DNA of 64,000 bases, taken from Norana najaformis (lineage: Eukaryota; Annelida; Clitellata; Crassiclitellata; Hormogastridae). The stretch lies in assembly GCA_964023275.1 (NCBI GenBank), contig OZ029921.1:2028159-2092158 (forward strand), given 5' to 3'. The notes beneath the pieces are model-generated. The model was not told where the DNA came from and made no database searches. It saw only the letters and a program-made list of their open reading frames with translations. Below are positions 11,301 to 21,409 of the stretch, piece after piece. Position numbers and translations under genes: made by a program. Every line of letters starts with the position of its first letter. The stretch's first letter is position 1.

Positions 11301-14300
11301 AGTAGCATTGCAAGTAACATGAAGGCTAGCAATTAAATCAGTAGCAATGCAAGTAACATGAAGGCTAGCAATTAAATCAGTAGCAATGCAAGCAAGCACA
11401 CACAGGCTAGCAATGAAATCGGTAGCGATGCAAGCAACCACGCACAGGCTAGCAATGAAATCAGTAGCGTTGCAAGTAACATGAAGGCTAGCAATTAAAT
11501 CAGTAGCAGTGCAATCAAGCATGCAGGCTAGCAATGAAATTGGTAGCAATGCAAGCAAGCACGCACAGGCTAGCAATGATATCAGTAGCGTTGCAAGTAA
11601 CATGAAGGCTAGCAATGAAATCAGTAGCAATGCAAGCAGCAGGCAGGCTAGCAATGAAATCAGTAGCAATGCAAGCAAGCATGCACAGGCTAGCAATGAA
11701 AACAGTAGCGTTGCAAGTAACATGAAGGCTAGCAATTAAATCAGTAGCAATGCAATCAAGCATGCAGGTTAGCAATGAAATCAGTAGCAATGCAAGCAAG
11801 CATGCACAGGTTAGCAATGAAATCAATAGCGTTGCAAGTAACATGAAGGCTAGCAATGAAATCGGTAGAAATGTAAACAAGCACGCACAGGCTAGCAATT
11901 AAATCAGTAGCGTTGCAAGTAACATGAAGGCTAGCAATGAAATCGGTAGCAATGCAATCAAGCACGCACAGGCTAGCAATTAAATCAGTAGCGTTGCAAG
12001 TAACATGAAGGCTAGCAATGAACTCGGTAGCAATGCAATCAAGCACGCACAGGCTAGCAATTAAATCAGTAGCGTTGCAAGTAACATGAAGGCTAGCAAT
12101 GAAATCGGTAGCAATGCAAGTAACATGCAGGCTGGCAATGAAATCAGTAGCAATGCAAGCAAGCAAGCATGCACAGGCTAGCAATGAAATCAGTAGCATT
12201 ACAAGTAACATGAAGGTTAGCAATTAAATCGGTAGCGATGCAAGCAAGCACGCACAGGCTAGCAATTAAATCAGTAGCGTTGCAAGTAACATGAAGGCTA
12301 GCAATGAAATCAGTAGCAATGCAAGCAAGCACACACAGGCTAACAATGAAATCGGTAGCGATGCCAGCAAGCACGCACAGGCTAGCAATTAAATCAGTAG
12401 CGTTGCAAGTAACATGAAGGCTAGCAATGAAATCGGTAGCAATGCAATCAAACACGCACAGGCTAGCAATTAAATCAGTAGCGTTGCAAGTAACATGAAG
12501 GCTAGCAATGAAATCGGTAGCAATGCAATCAAGCACGCACAGGCTAGCAATGAAATCAGTAGCGTTGCAAGTAACATGAAGGCTAGCAATGAAATCGGTA
12601 GCAATGCAAGTAACATGCAGGCTGGCAATGAAATCAGTAGCAATGCAAGCAAGCAAGCATGCACAGGCTAGCAATGAAATCAGTAGCGTTGCAAGTAACA
12701 TGAAGGCTAGCAATTAAATCAGTAGCAGTGCAATCAAGCATGCAGGCTAGCAATGAAATTGGTAGCAATGCAAGCAAGCATGCACAGGCTAGCAATGAAA
12801 TCAGTAGTGTTGCAAGTAACATGAAGGCTAGCAATTAAATCAGTAGCAATGCAATGAAGCATGCAGGCTAGCAATGAAATTGGTAGCAATGCAAGCAAGC
12901 ACGCACAGGCTAGCAATGAAAGCAGTAGCGTTGCAAGTAACATGAAGGCTAGCAATGAAATCAGTAGCAATGCAAGCAAGCATGCAGGCTAGCAATGAAA
13001 TCAGTAGCAATGCAGGCTAGCAATGCAAGCAGCATGCAGGCTAGCAATGAAATCGGTAGCAATGCAAGTAACATGCAGGCTGGCAATGAAATCAGTAGCA
13101 TTGCAAGTAACATGAAGGCTAGCAATTAAATCAGTAGCAGTGCAATCAAGCATGCAGGCTAGCAATGAAATCGGTAGCAATGCAAGCAAGCACGCGCAGG
13201 CTAGCAACGAAAGCAGTAGCATTGCAAGTAACATGAAGGCTAGCAATGAAATCAGTAGCAATGCAAGCAAGCATGCAGGCTAGCAATGAAATCGGTAGCA
13301 ATGCAAGCAAGCACGCACAGGCTAGCAATGAAAGCAGTAGCATTACAAGTAACATGAAGGTTAGCAATGAAATCAGTAGCAATGCAAGCAAGCATGCACA
13401 GGCTAGCAATGAAAGCAGTAGCGTTACAAGTAACATGAAGGCTAGCAATGAAATCAGTAGCAGTGCAAACAAGCATGCACAGGCTAGCAATGAGATCAGT
13501 AGCGTTGCAAGTAACATGAAGGCTAGCAATGAAATCAGTAGCAATGCAATCAAGCATGCAGGCTAGCAATGAAATCGGTAGCAGTGCAATCAAGCACGCA
13601 CAGGCTAGCAATTAAATCAGTAGCGTTGCAAGTAACATGAAAGCTAGCAATTAAATCAGTAGCAATGCAATCAAGCTAGCAATGAAATCGGTAGCAATGC
13701 AATCAAGCACGCACAGGCTAGCAATGAAATCAGTAGCGTTGCAAGTAACATGAAGGCTAGCAATGAAATCAGTAGCAATGCAAGCAAGCATGCACAGGCT
13801 AGCAATGAAATCAGTAGCAACGCAAGCAGCATGCAGGCTAGCAATGAAATCAGTTGCAATGCAAGCAAGCACGCACAGGCTAGCAATTAAATCAGTAGCG
13901 TTGCAAGTAACATGAAGGCTAGCAATGAAATCGGTAGCAATGCGAGCAAACACGCACAGGTTAGCAATGAAAGCAATAGCGTTGCAAGTAACATGAAGGC
14001 TAGCAATGAAATTGGTAGAAATGTAAGCAAGCACGCACAGGCTAGCAATTAAATCAGTAGCGTTGCAAGTAACATGCAGGCTAGCAATGAAATCGGTAGC
14101 AATGCAAGCAAGCATGCACAGGCTAGCAATGAAATCAGTAGCATTGCAAGTAACATGAAGGCTAGCAATGAAATCAGTAGCAATGCAAGCAAGCACGCAG
14201 AGGCTAGCAATGAAATCAGTAGCGTTGCAAGTAACATGAAGGCTAGCAATTAAATCAGTAGCAATGCAATCAAGCATGCAGGCTAGCAATGAAATCTGTA

Positions 14301-14460
14301 GCAATGCAAGCAAGCACGCACAGGCTAGCAGTGAAATCAGTAGCGTTGCAAGTAACATGAAGGCTAGCAATTAAATCAGTAGCAATGCAAGCAGCATGCA
14401 GGCTAGCAATGAACTCAGTAGCAATGCAAGCAAGCAGGCTAGCAATGAAATCAGTAGCAG
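8325..14460. repeat. ~6.1-kb satellite array of 39/42-bp monomers
   Basis: About 150 monomers begin GCTAGCAATGAAATC(A/G)GTAGC. A 39-bp type ends in GTTGCAAGTAACATGAAG and a ~42-bp type ends in AATGCAATCAAGCACGCACAG. They often alternate, giving an 81-bp dimer. Variants of 36-46 bp (AAGCAAGCAAGCATGCACAG endings) are scattered through it. Most monomers carry an NheI-type GCTAGC and an ATGCAAGC motif. Both main lengths are multiples of three, so antisense frames stay open for up to ~240 codons of repeating IATDFIASLHVTCN-like sequence. These are not genes. Confidence 0.95.
9791..12714. repeat. Tandem duplication of a 1,462-bp higher-order repeat
   Basis: Within the satellite the same variant monomer order recurs at exactly 1,462 bp offset over several markers: 9791/11253, 10053/11515, 10294/11756 and 10682/12144. 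The two copies are 9791-11252 and 11253-12714, and differ by point changes and at least one lost monomer group near 12480-12600. A smaller related segment starts at 9303 (offset 488 from 9791). Confidence 0.85.
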
Positions 14461-14930
14461 ATGAAAAGTAAGCAAGCAGGCTAACAATGAGTAGCAGATG
14501 AAGCAAGCAAGTTAGCAAACAGCAGCAGATAGCAAGCAAGCAAGCAGTTGCGGCTGAAGCTCAATCAGTTGCAGTTCAAGCAAGCAGTTCCAGTCAAGCA
14601 GTTGCACTTGCAGATAAAGCAAACAGCTGCAGAGCAGTTGAAGCAAGCTCTTGAAAGGAACAGTTGCAGTTGAAGCAAGCATTTGACAAAAGCAGCAGTC
14701 CAGGCAAGCAAACTTGGGAAGAAATGAAGATCTACATGACGCTTACGCTTAGCTGAGTTCCGGCGACTGTCCTGTGAGAAGAGGATGAGGAACAATGGCC
14801 ACAACAAATGGAAACTCCAGCTGAAGATCATCACCTGACTTCTCCAGAAGCAAACGAATCTAGATAGACATCAACATAATGCAAATTATTACACATTCAT
14901 ATAGCCCCTTTCAAATGACAAACAGCACAA
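14461..14930. repeat. Degenerate right edge and flank of the satellite
   Basis: Monomers decay into CAAGCAAGCAGTTGCAG-type sequence up to about 14700. Then 'GAAATGAAGATCTACATGACG' and 'AATCTAGATAGACATCAACA' resemble the unit left of the array (7500-8270) and the palindrome flank near 7445-7500. The two flanks of the satellite are therefore related. Confidence 0.6.
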
Positions 14931-14984
14931 AGACATAATTATGAGTAATGCTTGCATCAGCATACAGCTCATAATAAGGCAGAG

Positions 14985-15090
14985 AAAGGAAGAAAGAAAG
15001 ACAAAGAGATAGGGCCTAACAGATTAAAAAAACCATTATCAGTTTTGCCGTGGAAATCTAATTTTCTGATACTCAGAGTCCTCCATAATT
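14985..15090. repeat. Dispersed repeat, copy 1 (GGCCTAACAGAT family)
   Basis: 'GGGCCTAACAGATTAAAAAA' followed by 'TTTTGCCGTGGAAATCTAAT' and 'TTTCTGATACTCAGAGTCCT' matches 18338-18412 with few changes. A related 'AAGGGCCTAACAGGATAAA' lies at the edge of the 6.8-kb palindrome. The family is unidentified. Confidence 0.6.
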
Positions 15091-15191
15091 TTACAAACGA
15101 GATGCTCTATTTCTAAAAAATCTACTGACATTTAGCGAATACAATTTAACATGCGTAAAAGGATCCACTGAATGGATATTTTCAGAACTCC

Positions 15192-15690
15192 TTGGCTAGA
15201 GCCATAACAAATACTTCTAAATATGAGCATATAACCCCTGTGCTTAAATCTTTACATTGGCTTCCTATTCAGCAAAGGATTTGTTTCAAAATTACAGTTT
15301 ATAAAACATTGAACTACAGCCAACCACAATACTTGAAATCAGTCCTTATTTCCCAGACTAACCATTATTCTGCAAGGTCATCTGATTGTCTTTCTCTGGT
15401 CATACCTTGGGCTAGAACTGTTCCGGGTAAACAAGCATTTTCGGCTGCTGGACCAAAATTCCCTCCCTGTGTCCGTTCTGCTCAGTTGCCTCTGTCATTT
15501 CGTTCTCAGCTTAAAACTTACCTGTTTCAAATTGCTTATCAACCATAGGCTGCCCCTCTGTCGTGCGGATTGACCTTCTGGATATCGACCTGATTGTGGC
15601 TTGGTTTTGGTGTGCCATCGGTTGATGCCTTGTGCATTAGACACCGGCGCATTAGAAGTTGCTAATTATAGTTCTTATTATTATTTGACA
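15192..15690 (+). mobile_element. LINE 3' end (L2-like RT C-terminus plus 3' tail)
   Basis: An open frame (15192-15548) reads SKYEHITPVLKSLHWLPIQQ at its start, then a region ending in LSFRSQLKTYLFQIAY. This is the typical C-terminal signature of L2/Rex-type non-LTR reverse transcriptases (LHWLP ... S.LKT.LF). Downstream, 'CATCGGTTGATGCCTTGTGC' and a (CGGCGC)ATTAGAAG tail are shared with copies near 26070, 32600, 42165, 44067 and 51060. It is a 5'-truncated dead copy. Confidence 0.8.
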
Positions 15691-16050
15691 TCGGCTCAAA
15701 AACTACGCGAAAACCAATAAACTGTTTCTAGTGTGGCCGTGCAAATGGAATTTTAAAATGTCAGTCCTTCGAACAAAATGGCGAGCGATGAAACAATCTA
15801 TAAAACATTAGAAGCTGGACTGCTAAAAAAATCGGCTGCTATCTGGCGAATGCAATTTAACTAGATGCATTAATGTATTCGCCACACGGCAGAACATTTA
15901 TAAATCCAAATTCGCGTACACATACTGCTTCTTATATCGCACGCCATTTTGTGCAAATTTATTCATGTAACGAAATTTCGCGAAAATTGATTTCAGAGCG
16001 AGAGAGAGACACTGGCTCAAATACTAAGTTCAAATCGATCAGTAATTCTA
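15691..16050. other. No gene seen
   Basis: Ordinary-looking AT-rich sequence. 'CTGCTATCTGGCGAATGCAATTTAAC' resembles 15115-15150 ('ACATTTAGCGAATACAATTTAAC'), so part is probably a diverged local repeat. No domain or splice structure was recognised. Confidence 0.4.
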
Positions 16051-16054
16051 ATTC

Positions 16055-16460
16055 AGGCTAGCAACGAAATCAATAGCAATGAAATCAGTAGCAATGCAAG
16101 CAAGCACGCAGGCTAGCAATGAAATCAATAGCAGATTTAAAGCAAGGAAGCATGCTGGCCAGCAGTGAAATCAGTAGCAATGCAAGCAAGCACACAGGCT
16201 AGCAAGGAAATCAGTAGCAGTGCAAGCAAGTAAGCACACAGGCTAGCAATGAAATCAGTAGCAATAAAAGCAAGCAATCATGCAGGCTAGCAATGAAATC
16301 AGTAGCATATGAAAAGTGAGCAAGCAGGCTAGCAATGAGTAGCAGATAATGCAAGCAAGTTAGCAAACAGTAGCAGGTGAAGCAGGCAATGAATAGCAGA
16401 TGAAGCAAGCAGTCGAAGGAAGCAAGCAAGCAGTTGCATGTGAAGTTCAAGCAAGCAACT
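16055..16460. repeat. Second, detached block of the satellite edge
   Basis: About 400 bp of GCTAGCAATGAAATCAGTAGC monomers. It runs into the same degenerate order as the right edge of the main array: AAAAGTGAGCAAGCAGGC, GAGTAGCAGAT, GTTAGCAAACAG, CAAGCAGTTGC (compare 14430-14600). It is therefore a duplicate of the array edge rather than an independent array. Confidence 0.75.
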
Positions 16461-17060
16461 CTTCTTTTCTTCTTTTTTCTTCCTATTCTCATCTCTTCCT
16501 CTTCTTTGTTTATTAGATTTGTAATCTCTTCATTCTCATCATTTTTGTTTTCTCCTTTTTCCATCTCATTTTTCTTAAACTTCCTCCTCCTCTTCCTCCT
16601 CTATCTCTTCCTCCTCCTCCTCCTCTTCTTCTGACTTTTAAAATCAGATAATGGATTCCTTAAGACTCACTAGAATCTTCCAGGTTCCTCCTCTGTTGAT
16701 GTCAGCTCCTCATTCAGCGTTTCTTCTTGTCACCGTTTCTACTTCTCATCCATTTCATGCTGAAGATGTTGCATGTGATGCTCGCGCTGCTGAAGCCGGA
16801 TCTATAAAAAAACACCAAACATATCAAGAAATTGTAATCCCATGTGAATTAAGCAGCCTAGAGATAATAGCACTTGTTTTACATGATTAAGGATAGATTC
16901 TTCGTTCGAGGATACAGCATGGCAAGCACAGTGAAGTTAAGCAATGTCAAGCATGGTTATCATGTGGATGGGAGAAGATCCATTGCAGAACAAGCCACCT
17001 ATGCCAATCAACCACCATCCCCTGCAGTCGGTATAAGGGGAAGGATTCAGTTTAGTTTTT
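16461..17060. other. Polypyrimidine tract, then no recognisable gene
   Basis: A TTC/CTC-rich tract spans 16461-16632. A short + strand open frame (16651-16890) follows, but its product matches nothing I know and it has no supporting splice sites. Confidence 0.4.
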
Positions 17061-17074
17061 ATTATTTATGCATT

Positions 17075-17180
17075 TAATGAGCAGCGCCATCTAATGACTA
17101 AAATTAATTGATTGGGCCGAGCAACTGTGAGTGAAGGACTTGCTCAAGGACCCTACAGCTTCCTCTTCATTTTAGAGAAA
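17075..17180 (-). mobile_element. tRNA-type SINE fragment (minus orientation)
   Basis: 'GCAACTGTGAGTGAAGGACTTGCTC' with 'AGGACCCTACA' is the reverse complement of the body of the SINE at 23752 ('GTAGGGACCTGGAGCAAGTCC', 'TTCACTCACCATTGCTCAG'). The tRNA-like head is missing. Confidence 0.55.
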
Positions 17181-17239
17181 GGGATGGTCTCGTTGTGAGT
17201 TGCATCAATTGTCCAACTTACCTTACGAATTCTCCAACT

Positions 17240-17330
17240 CTTGATGAATTCTTGCAATATCTGCGCTGGTCTTTCACTCAAAACTGAAAACTGTTTCCTT
17301 TTAATTATTCGAATAAAACGCATCTTTCAA
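17240..17330 (+). mobile_element. LINE tail fragment, family A
   Basis: 'CTTTCACTCAAAACTGAAAAC' is shared with 20683 and 58817, where it encodes the FHSRLKTLLF-like RT end and is followed by the family A 3' tail. Here only the coding end remains. Confidence 0.45.
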
Positions 17331-17459
17331 TATCAACTCAAAGTCAGTACAAATCCAAAGGCAATGTGCTGCCTCCTTGCGCCCAAACAACAGATCGACG
17401 TCCAAGAGTATACGCGTGTCAACAGTCGTAACTTGCTTAACTCAAGAGGTCTGGAACAA

Positions 17460-17880
17460 GAAGGAGCGCTCAAACCAAACGGCCAGCGCACCAAATGTCT
17501 GTTTTCAACCGATGTGCATATCGTAGATGAGTCTTGATTGAGTGTAGTCAGCGAACCGCGACCGTTTTTAACAAGTGTGAAGTGAAACGAAGGAGCGTTC
17601 AAACCAATCGGCCAGCTTATTACATGCCTGTTTTCAAACGAACTGTATACTGTAGATGCGTCACGCGTGGTCAGCGAACCGTGACGGTGTGTAAAAGATG
17701 TGGAGCGAAAAGAAGGAGTGCTCAGTCCAATCGGCCAGCGTGCCACAAGATTCACAAGACTGTTTCCAAACGATTTGTATATGACAGACGGGTCTTGAAC
17801 TTGAGTGTGGTCAGTAAACCGTGACCGCGTTTAACAGGTGTGGAGTGAGAAGGAGCGCTTAAACTAATCGGCCATGATAA
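17460..17880. repeat. Tandem ~118-bp repeat, about 3.5 copies
   Basis: Units start near 17460, 17598, 17717 and 17850. Each contains AAGGAGCGCTCAAACCAA..CGGCCAG, a CTGTTTTCAA(C/A)CGA phrase, a TAGATG.GTC phrase and GTCAGCGAACCGTGAC. A minus-strand frame is open across three units but its product is the repeat translated, with no domain. A stray copy lies at 890-1080. Confidence 0.75.
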
Positions 17881-18337
17881 AGCCAAAAACGGGACAAATA
17901 CTATTAAAATTACCCTAAGCATACACGCGCATCCTTATAATACAGCCTAAAGTTCGCCTTCGTGCTATCTTGAGCATATTAGGCCAGGTGACCAGTGCTC
18001 TCCCTCGCCAGTTGATCTTCAAACTGATAGTTCTGCTGTTATTTAGCTAATATAATAGAAATAAATGCATGAACACAAACTAAAAGATGGATAACTAAAT
18101 AATTCAACCAACATCTAGGAAATACTGTAAAATTTGAAATGCTTAACAACATCCATTATGTAAAGCACATTTGACATTTACTTCTTACGTAAGGCCCACA
18201 TATTACTTTCAAACCATCAGTCACCGTCTCATTGAAGTAATTGTATTAAAAATGTTTTACCTTCCATCTTTTCCATCTTCTACTTTTTATCTTTTATCTT
18301 TTCCATCTTCTAGTTCGTGTTTATGTCACTAGGGCAT
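17881..18337. other. No gene seen
   Basis: Mixed sequence with TTTTCCATCTTCTA.TT pyrimidine repeats at 18259-18315. I see no supported feature. Confidence 0.4.
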
Positions 18338-18415
18338 AAGGCCTAACAGATAAAATAATAAATTCTTACCAGTTTCGCCGTGGAAATCGAATTTTCTGAT
18401 ATTCGGAGTCCTCAA
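18338..18415. repeat. Dispersed repeat, copy 2 (GGCCTAACAGAT family)
   Basis: 'AAGGCCTAACAGATAAAATA' then 'TTTCGCCGTGGAAATCGAAT' and 'TTCTGATATTCGGAGTCCTC' matches 15021-15083. The homology ends at the GAGTCCTC phrase in both copies. Confidence 0.6.
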
Positions 18416-19050
18416 CGAGGTAATAGAAGAACTAGAGGAAGTGCTGCCGTGTATTGGGGTTACGGCAGCGGAAGTGACGTATCACTAGGCCACCTGTTAG
18501 ACGGGTCAGCTGTCAACAACGCATCTGCCAAGGCAATTAGGATGTGGAATTTGGCCAAATTTATAACAAAAATATCTTTGTCTCCAGCCCCATTGAAATT
18601 TGTTTGTTATTTCTAACTCACGTATGGAACGCTAATTTTGTGTTTTCGCTACGTAGGTGGAATAATTGAGCCTACGTTAACAAGTTCTCAGGCGCCTCTG
18701 TGCGTGAGGATGCCGGGTGGAAAAAATGGAAAGGGGTTTGCTCGTGGCTACATTTGTTTTAAAGATCTATTTATTTCTCAGGCCAGACCAGTCTGTACAC
18801 GGATTTTTAAAATGGCTTGGAATGCTGATGAAGAATCTCACCCAATAAAATGTCTTCACCAGGTGAACAGGGTCAAGGCTAAGATGGTCGCTATACAAAA
18901 AATGAAAACATTTAACATTCAGTCCATTGGTCGAACTGGTAGACAGACAGACAGACGGTGTTTGGAATTTGACCGGTGAGAGATGAACAGAAGAACCAGG
19001 ATAGAAATTTTAGAGAAAAACTGGTATGATAAATCGAACACGCGTGTGAT
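18416..19050. other. Unassigned, with short open frames
   Basis: Open frames on the + strand (18380-18616, 18638-18979) are not obviously low-complexity, but match no family I recognise and lack a convincing exon structure. An AGACAGACAGACAG tract lies at about 18940. Confidence 0.3.
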
Positions 19051-19060
19051 CTACTTCATC

Positions 19061-19062
<2 letters not shown>

Positions 19063-19124
<62 letters not shown>

Positions 19125-19160
19125 CTCTCTCTGTGTGTGTATATATATATGTACAATGTA
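19063..19160. repeat. (CT)n then (GT)n/(TA)n microsatellite
   Basis: Nearly pure CT dinucleotides from 19063 to about 19130, followed by TGTGTGTGTATATATATAT. Confidence 0.95.
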
Positions 19161-19689
19161 TGTGTGTACATGACATAACTAGATACATACACATGATAAA
19201 CTAAACTCCAAATTGTAATAAAACTTTAGCTCCTATAATTTACCATTCCAGTGATTCAGTGAATGTAAGTAAGAAGCATGTAATGTAGGGTTTGTTTTAT
19301 ATAGCGCATATTCATTGGCATCAAAACCGGCCATGTTATAAATACTGATATTAGTCTAGCTTAGCTAATCGTAGTTGGTAGCAGCGACACACTTGTCATC
19401 ATTGCCGTCCATATTATTAGTGATAACAGTCGTAGCAGTGATAACAGACGTCTGTTTCATCTTCACACTAGATGAAACGCTGATAATGTAATAGCTGTAT
19501 ATGTGACGGTGAATACTGGCGCTATCTGGCGAATAATATGAGAACAAAGAAGGCTGTTTAGACGTGGTAAAATTGTCAGAATCGGGACAGTTTTGACGAC
19601 TGCTTTTATGCCCCGTATTTAATAGGGCAGCCCAGAAGGGACATCTTGCCAAACTAGCGAATGCTCTGCGCGGAAGAGGCTAATTGCAA

Positions 19690-19886
19690 TTATCCTTGTT
19701 TTTGTTGTTGTTGTTGTTCCTTCATTAAGGCATTGTTGTCTTCGACGTCCGTGGCCGTGCTCTTGTCCTGTGAACTCGTTTGAGTCACCCTTGACCCTCG
19801 TTGCGGTGACCTTTCATCGCTTCCGCTGCAGCAGGTTTCGCAAGTCTTGAACAGGTAGAGAACGGCGAGAAGGATGATCACAGACC
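19690..19886 (-). CDS. Membrane protein, last exon (possibly TMEM72-like)
   Basis: Last coding exon of a minus-strand gene. The acceptor 'CACCTGTCAG' lies just above 19886, and the exon starts with the two bases completing a split Gly codon. It encodes a hydrophobic helix (SVIILLAVLYLFKTC) and a ~48-residue polar tail rich in Ser/Thr/Asp, ending in a short Gln run before TAA at 19692-19690. It joins in phase to the exon at 20469-20333. A multi-pass protein with its final helix followed by a polar cytoplasmic tail resembles vertebrate TMEM72, but that identity is an inference from weak similarity and topology; another small tetraspan family is possible. Confidence 0.6.
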
Positions 19887-19946
19887 CTGACAGGTGTCAA
19901 TTGCATGCAACGCAGGCAATAAATTAGCATGCAGTATCATAAATTA

Positions 19947-20115
19947 CCATAATTTAATAACCTTCCTCATTAGAACCACCGATCCATCGATATATCGTTC
20001 CATCAATTAATTAATTAAGTAAGTAATCAAAAGAAATTAATCGGATAATTAATTAATTAATTATATCAGTAATTAAGTGATTTATTAATTAAGCCATTAA
20101 TTAGTTAAATCATTA
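19947..20115. repeat. AT-rich (TTAA)n tract in intron
   Basis: Repeated TTAATTAATTAAT-type sequence, in the intron between the last two exons of the minus-strand membrane-protein gene. Weak microsatellite. Confidence 0.7.
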
Positions 20116-20332
20116 TTTATTTGAGAAAAAGAGAAGAACAGTTTCCAGACGTTGAAAACAGGCGCAAATAGCATGTACGCGGGACGCTTTAAATACGCTC
20201 GCCTTGTTCTTTAGTCACTCGGAATACCGACCTACTCGGTGCGTATTCGGCGCGGACATGGAACACACTCTACTTCTACCCAAGATGCCCCGCGGCATCA
20301 CGGTTTGCTGACTACACTCATGTGTGCCTTAC

Positions 20333-20469
20333 CGCAAGCGAAGGGAACAAGGGATGGTTGTTCGATGACGAATTCCGGAATGGCGATTAGAACGTAGAGG
20401 ATCGTTTTGCGCCAGAAATCAATCCAAACGAAGAGTCGCCAACATGTGCAGCATATTCCACCGTTGTCC
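20333..20469 (-). CDS. Membrane protein, penultimate exon (possibly TMEM72-like)
   Basis: The acceptor 'TTTTTTGGTTGCTCAG' precedes 20469, and the donor GTAAGG follows 20333 (minus strand). The 137-nt exon starts with one base that completes a split Arg codon, then encodes NGGICCTCWRLFVWIDFW and a hydrophobic stretch (TILYVLIAIPEFVIEQ), ending PLVPFAC plus one base. The C-x-C-C pair before the helix is distinctive. The reading frame passes without a break from the 66-nt exon at 21475-21410 into this one and on to 19886, which is the main argument that the three form one gene. Confidence 0.6.
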
Positions 20470-20499
20470 CTGAGCAACCAAAAAAGATACACACGTGGC

Positions 20500-20590
20500 C
20501 ATGTAGATGGGTCGTCCATAAATGACTTCTGAACAAAATGACCTAGTTTTGACAAAGGCCTTGTAGAGCGGTCGTCCATAATCTTCATCG
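20500..20590. repeat. Fragments of the GTCGTCCATAAA foldback element
   Basis: 'GGGTCGTCCATAAATGACTT' with 'AAAATGACCTAGTTTTGAC', and a second 'GGTCGTCCATAATC' at 20571, resemble the end of the 506-bp foldback at 48761 ('GGGGTCGTCCATAAAGCACG', 'AAAATGACCTACTTTGGAC'). It lies immediately upstream of the penultimate exon of the membrane-protein gene. Confidence 0.5.
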
Positions 20591-20639
20591 TAAACTTGAG
20601 ATTTCTACAGCGAACTGCAACAGTTGTCTGACTTCATAC

Positions 20640-20790
20640 AAACTCATCTATGCTCCACCGCTTGCAATTTCTGCATCGGCCTTTCACTCAAAACTGAAAA
20701 CAACCATCTTTCACAGATCCTATCCTGACTCCCCTTCTTCCTATTCTCTCTCTCTCTCTCTCTCTCTCTGTCTGTCTCTGTCTGTCTCTG

Positions 20791-20824
<34 letters not shown>

Positions 20825-21050
20825 TCTGTCTCTCTCTCTCTCTCTCTCTGCTCCAATCCCATACAACACCCACCGTAGCTGCCACGATCTCTCTCCGTCT
20901 GACTTTTGGATCTTGACCTGGAACCGAACTATTTTGCCTATCGATTTTGATTTGGCTGAGCGCCTGTGAATAAGCTGTTCCCCGCGACGTGGCTTTTGCT
21001 GGGCGCTGTAGTAATAACGGAATTACAATTACGATAAACTCGCGGTAACA
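20640..21050 (+). mobile_element. LINE 3' end, family A, interrupted by CT repeats
   Basis: An RT C-terminal remnant ('CTTTCACTCAAAACTGAAAAC' at 20683) is followed by a CT/CTGT microsatellite (20738-20850). Then comes the family A tail: GGATCTTGACCTGGAACCGA, GCCTATCGATTTTG, GAGCGCCTGTGAATAAGCTG, GGGCGCTGTAG, ending in ATTACAATTACGAT. Family A also occurs at 22790, 24520, 38236, 54576, 56100, 58766, 60500 and 61205. Confidence 0.75.
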
Positions 21051-21116
21051 AACTTTCCACAGATGTTCTGTCAAAACAAAATCGATAAGCAAGAAGCTTC
21101 GGTTCCAAGTCAAGAT

Positions 21117-21117
<1 letters not shown>

Positions 21118-21147
<30 letters not shown>

Positions 21148-21165
21148 ACAGGCAGGCAGGCGGGT
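21118..21165. repeat. (CAGG)n microsatellite
   Basis: About 11 CAGG units with one CAGA variant. Confidence 0.95.
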
Positions 21166-21409
21166 ACGGTGGGTGATGTTAGGAACTGGATCTGGAGGAA
21201 AGAGAGTGGGAAGAAGAGGAATGAGGATTGTAAGGTGAGGTAAGATAATCTGATGTTCTCCTATAGCCAGTGATGTTTACTGTGTCTTGGTGCAGTTGAA
21301 CTGGATGCGATGGTTCTGGGTTCTGGATATAGTGGATATAGTGGTTGGATATGGATCGGATTTTATTTGTCTGTGGCGTAGCGGATCGATTATTTGACTG
21401 ATCTCTAAC

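Noticed and set aside
8509..14370. Long minus-strand genes (up to 239 codons) in the satellite
   Set aside because: The products are the repeat unit translated; unit lengths divisible by three explain the open frames.
8325..14460. CRISPR-like array
   Set aside because: Repeats are contiguous 36-46-bp monomers with no unique spacers, in a eukaryotic context; it is a satellite.
16651..17077. Short + strand genes of unknown function
   Set aside because: No recognisable domain, no splice support and average open-frame length; not distinguishable from chance.
18638..18979. 113-codon + strand gene
   Set aside because: Not low-complexity, but no family, start context or splice structure supports it.
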